Shown here piece after piece: positions 1 through 11,300 of a stretch of 64,000 bases of DNA. The stretch lies in assembly GCF_037975245.1 (NCBI RefSeq), contig NC_092574.1, positions 25,898,713 to 25,962,712 of the forward strand, read 5' to 3'. Position 1 is the stretch's first letter, and each line of letters opens with the position of its first letter. Position numbers and translations under genes: made by a program. This DNA comes from Apostichopus japonicus (Eukaryota; Echinodermata; Holothuroidea; Aspidochirotida; Stichopodidae). The notes under the pieces were generated by a model. That model ran no database searches and was not told the DNA's origin. It worked only from the letters and a program-made list of their open reading frames with translations.

Positions 1-178
1 TTTCACAGGTAACTTTCAGGCGATGCTCATGACGATAATGCAGGTTCCAAGCTTAATTTCGACAGAATAGTGGGCCCAGCTATCCGTCTGCGCTGCAATG
101 CGCTTCAGTTTTAGTTTTATAGTTCTTTGGTCCAGGGTGACCAATACACAACCGCGTGCGATGTACAGCCTTACATAC
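1..178 (+). repeat. Copy 1 of THAP exon-1 edge plus intron start
   Basis: The window opens with the last 8 nt of a THAP-type first exon (codons for F, H and the first two bases of R), a GTAACT donor at 9, and about 170 nt of intron. The same block recurs at 31658-31829 with only a few differences by eye. Similarity stops at about 178, where this copy enters a different repeat. The exon body would lie left of the window, so I cannot say whether this copy is a working gene. High similarity suggests a recent duplication. Confidence 0.75.
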
Positions 179-179
179 C

Positions 180-838
180 AATTCCACGAACACCGATAAG
201 TTTTAGCATTCCATATGTCCACTGTATCATCTATGTATATATAAGTTAGTACAGTGACGCAGGACTTAGACTTTCCCTCTGATTGTCATCAACAAAGCCT
301 ATAATTTTATTCTGCTAGTCACTTTACAATCTACATATCTATACATCTCATGTGACACACAACAAACAGCTCCAAGGCGTTGAAAATATGTCCGAATGAC
401 TGTACTGACGCATATCACAAAGCATAGCTGACGTATGCAATGACGTATATACTAACTCGGTTTTTTATTTGGGTAATATTGGTGAAGAATCAGATAATGT
501 TACGAAGTAAAGGAAATGATTTAAGGAAACCGTTGTAATGTTTAAAGATGATGAGGCATTTTAGAGTATTTTAACCTTCATTCATTTTTACTGTATTCTG
601 TATCAATACTGAATCATCGCTGCATTTGCGTAAGATGTTATTTGAATTTTTGAGGCGATATATTGAACAGCGCAGAATTTAAGGCTTCCGAACGTGATAT
701 CTATTCACACTCCGTTCGCGAGATTTATTTAGAAAACAACTGTGTCTCGTTTGCCTAATTAGCGGGTAATTTAGAGGTAGGTCTTGATAAATTATTACCG
801 AACAACTTGTTTCCATAGAATTAATCTCGCAGGATTTA
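180..838 (+). repeat. Dispersed repeat block, copy 1
   Basis: Sequence from about 180 to 838 recurs, in order, at 1413-1720 and 2105-2505. Shared landmarks include the stretch around TCCACGAACACCGATAAG, the GACGCAGGACTTAGAC segment and the end segment TTAATCTCGCAG(G/A)ATTTATT. No coding potential was seen. It is probably a degraded transposable element or local duplication. Confidence 0.7.
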
Positions 839-839
839 T

Positions 840-1186
840 TCCTCTTCTCTGATCCTTACAACCTTTCCCTCCTCTCTGATCCTCACCCCTTCCCCTCCTC
901 TCTGATCCTTACACCCTCCCATCTTTTTTTATCCTTACAACTTTGCCTTCCTTTCTGATCCGTACACGCTTCCCCTCCTCTCTGATCCTAACAACCTTTC
1001 CCTCCTCTCTGATCCCCACACCCTTCCCCTCCTCTCTCTGATCCTAACAACCTTCCCCTCCTCTGTGATCCTTACACCCTTCCCTTCCTCTCTGATCCTA
1101 AAAACCTTCCACTCCCCTCTGATCCTTACACCCTTCCCCTCGTCTCTGATCCTTACAACCTTCCCCTTCTCTCTGATCCTTGCAAG
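840..1186 (+). repeat. Minisatellite, about 27-bp unit
   Basis: Imperfect tandem repeats of the pattern CCTCTCTGATCCTTACAACC, followed by pyrimidine-rich TTCCCCT. About 13 units can be counted, with C/T-rich variation. It sits between the two copies of the dispersed block. Confidence 0.85.
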
Positions 1187-1412
1187 GACGTGGACGTGTA
1201 TGCATAGCTTTGAGGCAGTTTTATAGCAAAAGATAACAATTGGCGTTAAGCATCTTCAATCAAGTGCAAAAGCCTCAAAGACACCCCACTAAAAATGAGG
1301 ATTAATTTTTTGAGGGGACAATAATGAAGGTTTTATTGTTTCTTTCTTTGATTTAGACTTGATCATTTTGTTTCTGTATTGAGAGAGCGAGCGTAACAGC
1401 GTAATATCACCA

Positions 1413-2505
1413 TGCCAATTCCACGAACACCGATAAGTTTTAGCATTCCATATGTATCATCTATGTAAATATCTATTCCACTTCTATTCCACATCTATTC
1501 CACTGTATCATCTATGTAAATATAAGTTAATACAGTGACGCAGGACTTAGACTTCCCTCTGATTGTCATCAACAAAACCTATAATGTTTTTTTACCCCCA
1601 GTCACTTTACAATCTATGAGGTTATATCTCATGTGACACACAAAAACCAGTACAGCTCCAAGGCGTTGAAAGTATATCTTAACTGACGTATGCAATGACA
1701 TAAATCAATCTCGCGAATGGTGTGTGAATATTTGAGTTCACCCTAGGGGGTTCGTTAGACGTTTCTGAAAGTCAAAACTAGAGTACTTTTGTTGAGCTAA
1801 CATCTGATAAGTCATATAATTTAATAATGTGCAAAGGTCGTACCTATAGACAAACTCTTTTCGCGTTCCATACGCATATGTTGTCATAGTAGTACCGTAC
1901 CATGCATGTGATACTTGATCTTTTGCGAAGCACTGTTATGCGTATTATAGTATAATAATGACTCATATAGTGTCTCGAAAAGTTGTGGGTTCGTGGACAA
2001 ATCTGACATCCACAGGGGGTTCGTGGGGGGATAAAATTAGGGAAACCCTGCTCTAAATGCCTCATCATTTTAAAACATTACAACGGTTTAAAATAATATA
2101 AAAAGACGGAGTTAGTATACTAACTCCGTTTTTTAAATATATTTTTTGCATAATATTGTTGAAGAATCAGCTAATGTTATGATAAAAGGTAATGTTTAAT
2201 GAAACCGTTTTAATGTTTTAAAATGATGAGGCATTTTAGAGTATTTTAACCTTTATTCCTTTTAACTTTATTCTGTATCAATATTGAATAATCGCGGCAT
2301 TTGCGTAAGATTTTTTGAGGCGATATATGGGACAGCGCAGTGTTTAAGGCTTCCGAACGTGATATCTATTCACACTCCGTTCGCGAGATATATTTAGAAA
2401 ACAACTGTGTCTCGTTCGCCTAACTAGCGGGTGATTTAGAGGTATAGGTCTTCATAAATTATTACAGAACACCTTGTTTCCGTAGAATTAATCTCGCAGA
2501 ATTTA
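1413..2505 (+). repeat. Dispersed repeat block, copy 2, with foldback insert
   Basis: This is the second copy of the block at 180-838, split by extra DNA at about 1725-2105. An inverted repeat is present: the segment containing TGCCTCATCATTTTAAAACA at about 2057-2095 is the reverse complement of 2205-2240. A 20-bp palindrome reading GGAGTTAGTATACTAACTCC lies between the arms at about 2108. This looks like a foldback or inverted duplication. Confidence 0.6.
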
Positions 2506-3004
2506 TTCAATGTTGGTCATCTCCCAGTAAAATACAATTGCTGCTAAAGCCATAGTATTGTTTTGATGTACTCAGTGAAGCCATAAATTATGTTTCGCAG
2601 CTCCGGGAAACTATATGCTTGAGAAACAATAATAGTACTAAACACATAAAAATCTTATGGACATGACTTTTAAGGTTTAACATTTGCATAATAATTAAAC
2701 CCATTGTTTACAAAACAAAGTTGACCATTCTGAGGATGCCATTCTTGTGTCTCTTATGCATTTCCATGTCAAAAATAATGAATTTTTAAATTTGGGGCTA
2801 CTGCTCAACACAAATACCTCCCATTGACTGTCCTTAGAGAGGTAAAAAGCATTCTTAAAGTAGGGGCACTAGAAGTTTAAGTAGGGATACAATACTCGTG
2901 TCCTTTAACTTGGTAAGGATTTTAACAATTGCTACTGACACAAAATGTGGGGGGTGGGGTCAGTATCGACTGCACGGGATGGGGAGGGCACTGGTCCCGT
3001 TTAC
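2506..3004. other. No recognisable feature
   Basis: AT-rich DNA without a supported gene, RNA or repeat that I can name. Confidence 0.5.
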
Positions 3005-3384
3005 CGGTGGCGGAGCGTCCATACAGTCAGGGGGCGAATGACCCCCTGACGGACTCAAATGGACTGCTGGCGCCCTTTTCAGCTTTTTACCACTTTTTTA
3101 CTTATTCGCGATTATTGAATTTTTTCTTGCGCTCTCATCAACATATTGACATTTGTCACATTTTGTTGGTGTAATTTGGCGATGACACCTATTTAGTCTT
3201 CGTTTATCTGTAAATTAGCCAGGCCCGGAGAAGGTCATTTCCGGCGATCTAGGGAGTATCTTTACTCAAAAAATTTCTTTCCGCTACGCGCCAACCTGTG
3301 GTGGCGCTCCGCTTAAATAGTGTCGAAAGCGCCCCTACAGACCATTCTCGCCCCTCCTGACCAATACCCCTAGCTCCGCCACTG
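3005..3384. mobile_element. hAT-type MITE with 8-bp target duplication
   Basis: A 380-bp non-autonomous element. The left end is CGGTGGCGGAGC and the right end is GCTCCGCCACTG, giving imperfect 12-bp terminal inverted repeats. It is flanked by the direct repeat ccgtttac at 2997-3004 and 3385-3392. An 8-bp duplication with CAGTGGCGGA-type ends is the hAT signature. The interior matches, inverted, the element at 8822-9221. There is no transposase. Confidence 0.9.
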
Positions 3385-4013
3385 CCGTTTACCCTACCTG
3401 GCTATATGGGCCTACTTCCAGATTGTACTTTTGTTCACCAGACAAAGTGAAATTAAACTCAAAAGGAGATTTGCTAGTTCTCTTTTTATTTCGTTGCTCA
3501 TCTCTCCATATCTCTTTCTCTTTTTCTCAGTCCTTTTACAAGTTGTGTTCTGTCTTACATTGATTTCCCACTCAACCTTTCTCTAAGAACAGTTTACAAC
3601 TCACAACTGTATGTAGAAACACACTATTCTTTAACTCAATATAAACTTGAGTTACATAGCAAAACAGAATGGTTGGGCAAATAATAGGATGGCATTTTGA
3701 AAGCATTTGCCTATTACATAACTTAGCAGGTGCAAAATTTCGATACTGCTTTACTCTCTAGAACAACCTTTAACAACCTTCTAGCAAATTTCAATTTCGG
3801 ATCATACCGACGCCCTTTAATGTACCTCTCATTTGCGGCCGAAAGAAATATATAAGTTGAATTTAACACTTCGTACACGCGATGAAGATACCATCGTTGT
3901 ATGATGCTCGGAATACCAGGCCCTGAGTAAGTTATCTACGTGGGCAATCAAAACAACGTAAGTGACTTTACTTTCAGCGGCCTCTTTGGCGGATTTATAA
4001 TAGGCTATACTAT

Positions 4014-4203
4014 GAATTTCACCTGCAATTCAACTTAGGACGATAGGCTACAATAAATTCCCCTTGCAATTCAACTTAGGACGATAAGGGAATAATCAAT
4101 TCCACTTGCAATCCAGCTTAAGATGATAAGCTACAATTAATTTCACTTGCAATTGAACTTAGAACGATAGGTTACAGTTAATTTCACTTGCAATTCAATT
4201 TAT
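4014..4203. repeat. Minisatellite, about 44-bp unit
   Basis: About four copies of a unit containing TTGCAATTCAACTTAGGACG followed by ATAGGCTACAATTAATTTCAC. A further partial unit reappears at 4487-4530, after a SINE insertion, so the array was interrupted. Confidence 0.8.
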
Positions 4204-4486
4204 AATAATATAATAATCAGCAGTTATATTTACGACGCTTAAGCGACCACAAATGTGGGAGAAACCAGCCAGGGGTTTATGGATTACAACTTACACGTCG
4301 GGTGGCTTCCAATTAAGCATTTTAACTCAAATTTGGAATCTTTTTCAATTTGGAAACCCAATTCAGACGGGAAAATTGTAGATTGTTCTTGAATAAAAAA
4401 CCCAACTTAATATCACCCAGCCGGGTATCGAACCCAGAACATGCCGATTACTGAGCCTTATGAATACGCCTCACTGCTTAGGACTT
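4204..4486 (-). mobile_element. tRNA-derived SINE
   Basis: On the minus strand the element starts with a tRNA-like head: a GGCTCAGTAATCGG region as box A and GGGTTCGATACCCGG as box B. An AT-rich body follows, then a tail containing GCGTCGTAAATATAACTGCTG. It splits the 44-bp minisatellite. The same tail recurs on the plus strand at about 15225-15290. It is not a functional tRNA, because the cloverleaf cannot be completed. Confidence 0.6.
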
Positions 4487-5024
4487 AGGACGATAGGCTA
4501 CAATTAATTTTACTTGCAATTCAACGACTCTCTTGTAAGATGCGGCTGTCGTGTGTGCTGCCAGGCCACCCTGCAGCCACCACAGGATTCTATACTTAGC
4601 ATCACAGACTAGTTGCAAACTGATGCGGTAAACATATATAATGATAATAAACAAATGTACAAAGGAAATTGCTTTACAAGTAATATCATCACATTTATTG
4701 ATTTTCTTTGGCATAGTGTTTGGTGAGTTTGCTCATGAAAGTTTTGTTATCCTATGGGCACCATATATTCCATGAAATAATTTTTGTTTCAGTTATTGAA
4801 TTTTTACAAAATTTGACGAGTAAGTGGGACCTATTTTGAAAGAGACCACTTAAACAATAAGAATCACTGCTCATCTTTTTGTTCTTGTAACTTATTGCAT
4901 CGTTGATTTTTCATTCCTGGCAACAGTTGCCATGGTAACAGTTAATTTTCCTGCGTAACTACCATTCGGAGGGTCACCCATGGTGGGGTACCCTAGGGTG
5001 ACCAGAAATCCATGACTGTGGGAG

Positions 5025-5112
5025 AGGTAAAACTGTGTTTGTGTGGGTTGGTGTGTGGGTCATTGTGTGGCTGGGTGTTTGTGTCATTGCTTGTGTGAGT
5101 CATTTGTGTGTG
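5025..5112 (+). repeat. GT-rich simple repeat
   Basis: Degenerate GTGTGTGGGTT/GTGTGTC repeats. They only give spurious open frames. Confidence 0.6.
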
Positions 5113-5207
5113 TACAATTTTGTCAATAACGCCTAAACGAGTGGGCCGAATTTGTTCAAACGTAGTGGAAAGGTAACCCAGGGTCAACCCTTAAGGTGGG
5201 TCTGTCA

Positions 5208-5795
5208 CTAGTTTAGATAAGCTCGAAGAAATAGAAATACATTAGGCATAAACCTACCTTTGCGATTCACATAGACATACTCAGTAGGTCCAAGAATCAC
5301 ACCATGGACTCTAATATGGGTGCCATCTATCGCTTCTACAACATGTGGAAATCCTCGCACAGCCATGAAGGCCCTCTGGTTTCGTTGCAATCCATCAGGG
5401 GTTGTTGGACATTTTATGAATCGACTGCAGTCCGCAGAGAGCATTTGTCACTGGCCTGCTAGCTCGACATGCTGTTGGCAATCTAACATCATTGGGCTAA
5501 GCACCTGGGTCATCTGTCAGAGACCAATGCCATAAGAACCGCAATGCAATAAAAAACCTGCAGGATTGGTGGTGGTGCTTGCCCTCGCCTTGTAGCATGC
5601 TGTATAGTTGCTCCTGCAGCAAATCTATTATGTTCAGCTGGCATGCAAGTCTGCTGACACGATATACTTTGCATACATTTTTTGGTCAGTCAAAAGATCC
5701 AGTGGGGTTAGCTCTGTCTCTAACTATTCTCTCCCTACGTAGAATACGTCGGTGTTCCCTCTCAGGCAGCCCAAATAGCCATATACATAGCCATA
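5208..5795 (-). pseudogene. PIF/Harbinger (HARBI1-like) transposase fragment
   Basis: On the minus strand, the frame at 5444-5208 encodes a HARBI1-like segment: a RAFMAVRGFPHVVEAIDGTH stretch carries the first catalytic Asp of the DDE nuclease, followed by YVNRKG. Upstream (about 5795-5450, other frames) are RDRANPTGSFD and ALRFLWHWS-like pieces typical of the N-terminal part. In-frame stops and frame changes break it, and the C-terminal catalytic residues are absent. It is a dead copy. Whether it derives from a transposon or from a domesticated HARBI1 gene cannot be told. Confidence 0.75.
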
Positions 5796-5799
5796 TTTG

Positions 5800-8170
5800 A
5801 TATACAAGCTAACTCACACATACTGAAACATGTAAAACTGGCAATGTTTTGGGGACTTTTTTAACCGCCAAATTCACATGACACACTTTTTTAGGTGTAC
5901 TGAAGATTATTTTTAAAGCTAGGAACGATTTCAGTACAGAAATAGTTATGCATTCTTCTTAAATTGATTTATGAAATAGTAAGAAAGAAAATTGTTCCTC
6001 AAGTTAATAACAATTATCGTCTTAGGAGCAATTATTATAATTCCGAATCATTTATGAAATAGAGCCCAGGTGACTTTGATCCGTGTCAGTTACATGTGAA
6101 CTTGTCTAACTTTTCACTGTATGATCTGGTGGGGGGGGGGGCTATAGGGGGCGGATGCCAGTGACACAAGAAGACTAAAACAAACACTAAACCTGTTCTC
6201 TACTTTATATCTTGCAACGATATAATTAACTCGTTTCTCTTAACTTGCAACGAGCGTTATTAAAGTAAAATAATGAAATAAAAATATAGAACTGACTTAC
6301 AACTAATTTACTCCCAGGAGAATCCTTAATTAATACCAAGTTTTCCCCAAAGATATAAAACAAAACATTAAACATATCCGATTAAAACACAAACAAACAC
6401 ACACCCACAAATGGTGTAATTAACCGCTTAATTAAGTAAATTGTTAACAGGATTCCTCTCTACTTCCAGAAAGTAGGCGTCAACGATCTCCTCAGAGTCG
6501 ATCTCAAAGTTAGTACAGTCTTTGAATATGCGTTTCTCTCTTCTGGGTTTTAAGTAATATAGCCACGATTATGGGCTCTGCTAATGAAAATAACATTTTG
6601 TGAAGATGATGCTCTCCCTTGAAATGGCTTTAGCGAATAAAAGCTATAAAAGGATAAATGTGTCGGTTTCCTCGTAAAAGAATGTACAGTATGTCGACAG
6701 AATGATAAAACCAAAACTACGGTATGGAATGTTTCCCCGAAAGGTAATTAGGGAGGTATAGTGAAGAATTTGATATGCATAGACTCCGGATGTGCGACCT
6801 GAATAATTTTCAGATGACATTGCAAAGGTCCTACCTGTAACGCGTAAAATTTGTCACAAGGGTTCTACTCGCGTAATGGGTAAGGTTGGCATGTTATATA
6901 CATTTTTGAGTAGCCAAAGAAGAACTTTATATCATAATACATAAAATATAAATGTTTCTTTTACGTCTTCTGCCATGCAAGCAGTTATTTTCGTTAAATA
7001 TATATTTCCTTTCCTTATTTTCTTTTAATTAAAAGCCAACTTACCATACCCCTACCAACATAATGGACTAACCTATAAGCTTCAGGTAAATGGACTATTG
7101 TATGAGTGGTTACCAATTTCTGTATCAAACACGACATGTTTTAACATTAAAAGACATGTTAACTACATAATGTTATGAACATTTACTAATTGAATATAGT
7201 ACGGTACCAAGTATAAATTTCATATTCCTTTGATAATTTTATTCTCAGTACCTTGACAAACAGTGCAGACTCTATGATTTTAGTCACAGCAGCCTTTTTG
7301 AGAAGCCATGGCCTAACGGTCGCTGGCCAAAGATTTGTACCAACGAAGTCTAAGGCTTTGAGTACAGCGTTTCTGTATGTTGCCTTTCGTGCTTACACGT
7401 TATCCTCTCCTATCCCACGATTTCCTTATTTCCCAGTCACCCATCCCATAATCTCCTTTCGTGTGACAGGTTGACGATACAAAACAGGCCAAGTAGACGA
7501 GGTCAATTAACCAAGAACAAGGTTTAATGAGAGAAACTTAAAAAGAAACGCGTTAATAGGAAAAAAAGTTAGAAATAAGACAGAATTATAAAAGAGAGAT
7601 GGAATGACATATGAAAATAAAACAATGTTATCCAGTCAACACCCTGGTTACAAGTGTAACCAGAATGATCCTATTATCCAACTGGTTGTAACCACATATA
7701 TCTCTTATGTCAACTGGTTGTAACCCGATTGCCAGAGAGTACGACTAGTGCCGGATTCACACCCTTTGGTGCCAAATAGCACAATATAATCTCCCCTCCC
7801 ACCCCAGCCCCTCCCCCGCCCCATCTTATGAGTTTTGCCGATACAAAAATATATAGTTGATATATCTTGCCTGTACGAGGAATGTGCATGGAGGCTCCTT
7901 GACCTTGGGGGTCATTGCGCCTGCTTAGGGGGGGGGAGGGGGGCACAGAACGTGGAGGGCCCTAGATTCACGACATGAAGGGAGTGATACAAGCTTACAA
8001 CTAAACGTAAATTGCAGCTTTCACAATATTCCAGCCCTGGGTTCTCTACAAGCATAAGGCTAAACATAAGTAATATAAATGATGAAACATGGATGTATAT
8101 GATACATATTATGCCTGAAACACAAGCCACTTTAAGACTTCTCAGCTAATGTTTCCGTTGAACTCTAGGG
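5800..8170. other. Intergenic, no gene seen
   Basis: AT-rich DNA downstream of gene A. It holds a poly(G) run at about 6130 and G-rich tracts near 7927, but no coding exon that I can support. It presumably includes the 3' UTR of gene A next to 8170. Confidence 0.5.
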
Positions 8171-8376
8171 TTATTTATTATCCATAGCAATGTTCTCATC
8201 CGTTCGATTCGACGAGACCTGATGTTTACCATGGGGCTTGATGACGTCACCGACATTCTCTTGGACAATTCCTTTCCTTCGGCGTCGAGATACTGTCGCC
8301 AATATACAATCTATGAATTCGAAAATGGTTACGATGCTAGCTCCACCGAATAGACCCATATATGCGCCAATGTCAC
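8171..8376 (-). CDS. Gene A exon 10 (TM2, tail, stop)
   Basis: Residues 404-471. SDIGAYMGLFGGAS carries the GAS selectivity filter; TM2 follows, then RRRR and a hydrophilic tail of about 35 residues that gene B lacks. Acceptor TTTCAG. The stop region reads AATAAATAA, so a poly(A) signal-like hexamer overlaps the last codons. Confidence 0.95.
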
Positions 8377-11300
8377 CTGAAATTGAAAGAACCACAAGGA
8401 TGGATAAAAATGGAAGACAAATGGAAAGGAATAAAACCGAAATGAGGAATTACAATGGTTTGCTATAATATAATAATTTCGTTTCGTTTAGTTTATTTGT
8501 TTTTTTTCACAACATATATACAACAAATGTAGCGAATAATGAGAGTTATGGAATGTGAAAGGAAGTGCATCAAGAAATCCCTGTGGGCTTATCTAGTGTT
8601 ACACTCCCTTTACATAGAGTACACAAATAACTTACAAAAAAGAATGAAGAAAAGAACTAAGACAAAGAGAGGCAAAAGAAATGAAGGAAAGAGGAACCTC
8701 AATCTCAGTATAAGTTGAAGTAAAATCTCTTTAATTTGTATTTAAACGAATTTCGAAAAGGCAGTGTGACCTGATATTAAGAAGCAAAGAATTCTATCTG
8801 ATGCTTGTACGATGTCGATGGCAGTGGCGGAGCTAGGGGTATTGGTCAGGGGGGCGAGAATGTTCTGTAGGGGCGCTTTCGACACTATCTAAGCAGAGCG
8901 CCACCACAGGTTGGCGCGGAGCGTACAGAAATTTTTTGAGTAAAGATACTCCCTAGATCGCCGGAAATGACCCTTTCCGGGCCTTGCTAATTTTCAGATA
9001 AACGAAGAATAAATAGGTGTCATCGCCATTTTGTCAGAAAATTACACCAACAAAATGTGACAAATGTCAATAGGTAGATGAGAGCGCAATAAAAAAGTCA
9101 ATAATCGCGAATAAGTAAAAAGTGGTGAAAAGCTGCAAAGGGCGCCAACGGTCCATATGAGTCCGTCAGGGGGGGGGAGGGGGGACATCCGCCCCCTGAC
9201 TATATCGACGCTCCGCCACTGGTCGATGGCTATATTTTCCTACATTGGTGTGAATGCGATTAGGGCGTAAACTTTGTATGTGTCGTGTGTTCTAATTGTG
9301 AATGGCATGGTTGTGAACAAGGAAATTGTCGAAAGCAGGTGGGACCTGTCCATAAATAGCTCTATAGGCAAATGTGACTACATATACATTTATTAAATCA
9401 GGGAGCTTGCGGATGTTAAGATCTTTGAAAAGTTTACTTCTATGTTCATTGCAATTGACAAATAAAACGTGTCTAATTGCTCTTTTTTGAAGAACAAAGA
9501 GTTTTTTTTCAGCATGTGTGACTGGTACCAGACAATACTAGTATGCAGTATGTAAACTGTGGTGCGATTAAAGTAAGATATAACGAACGCAAAATTCTCT
9601 TGGGTAAAACATGCTTAAGTTTTGAGAGAAAGCCACAGCCCTTAGGAGTTAAATAATGGACGTAGCTACTTACTGTTTAGCATAAAATACACACTGGAAC
9701 AAAAGAATCATGACAGCTGTTTTTAACCAGAAATATAAGCAACTCAAAAGAATCTTTGATTTCTAGTTCCATCTTTTCATTTGACCATTGTTATAGCACT
9801 AAGGTTCTTGCACTAATTTTGATGCACATATCAAGTGTAAACTTTATTCATAATATTTGAGGTTGGAATTACTAAGGTTTACAGAATTTGCAAAATGGAT
9901 GCACATATCAAATATTAACTTCAACTATCCTTTATTAACATTGTCCTGCATGCCGTTTAAAGGAACGTTGCAAGGTATGAAGAAGGCATATGGCTGCAGA
10001 GGGTGGAAATGTATAGCCATGCAAGCGCCGCTACACAGCCCTTTAATTATCACTAGCAAATTATGAAACGCCAAAATGCATGAAGTTCCGAAAGCCTATC
10101 CATGTTCAGGCGGACGCTATATATATTCACTGATATATGGCTGATGTAAATATAATGTGTTGCTACTATTAATGGACATATATACTCGGTATCATTTTAC
10201 AAACTTGAGCAAGGTTAGAGCGTCATTGTATAAGACGTATTGCAGAACCCTAAGATATTGAATATTGCACACTGCGCATACCCCGCGCTAACTGCAGAAA
10301 GCTAACAGCTAAAGAAAACAGAAAAACTAACAAATACTATGCTGATCTGTATACAAGGTAAGATACATGATATATGCATTATGTTGCTGTGTAAATACAT
10401 GATTCGTTAACAACAGCGGCACATATCCATACCAGCTACACATTAAGGCACGTTACCGACAAATGAGTAAACCAGTATGGACCCATGATCTTATACGGCA
10501 TGGGTATATCTCTCTGAACACATGCATATCCGATGACCGTTTCGGCGTTCAATATACAGAAGGGCAGTAGAGTGGATGGTTTTTTGGATGAATGGAGTTA
10601 CAAGATGTGATGGATTTTAAGTCACTTGAGAGGTGGACTCGAGATGAGAGTCAGAGATATTTCTATTTAGAAATAATGTAAAGATAGAATGAGTGGAAAC
10701 GCTCAAATAGATTGTCTTAAAATGAAAGAATGGACTAGTAGCAAAATTAACTTCAAGATTTTCAAATTTCGTTCACTTGTCACATAAGTATAATATACAT
10801 GTATGTTAGTTAAAAGACTTGCACAAGATGGCATCTCGAACATGTGTTCACTTAAGTAGCGTCCCCTATCATTTTTTAACTTTCCTTCCACATCCCCCCC
10901 CACCGTTCCTTGGGCCTTTCACCCCTACTTTAAAACACACATGCCATACCTTTTGTCATTCGTGACTTTCTCAGTCCTGAAGGAAACTCTCTAAAATTGT
11001 ACAGATTGAAAACATTCGATCCTAAACTTTTGATAGAATTCTATGTTGTGACGATTCACTAACGCTACGATTTTAATGGCGTATGATTGGTCATGAGGGT
11101 ATGAATTTAAAGAAACAAAGCCAAGAAATACTTGTATGCCGCTAATATCACACTTATAAATCAACATATGACTCAATTATTTCAACTGTGTAGGAAAAGT
11201 GACGCACATAAAGTATAACTTGTTCCAAAGTTACTCTCCAATTTCAATTCGCTATGGCTTAAATTTTAATCCGTAAAAAGATTAATATCATTTGATTTAT

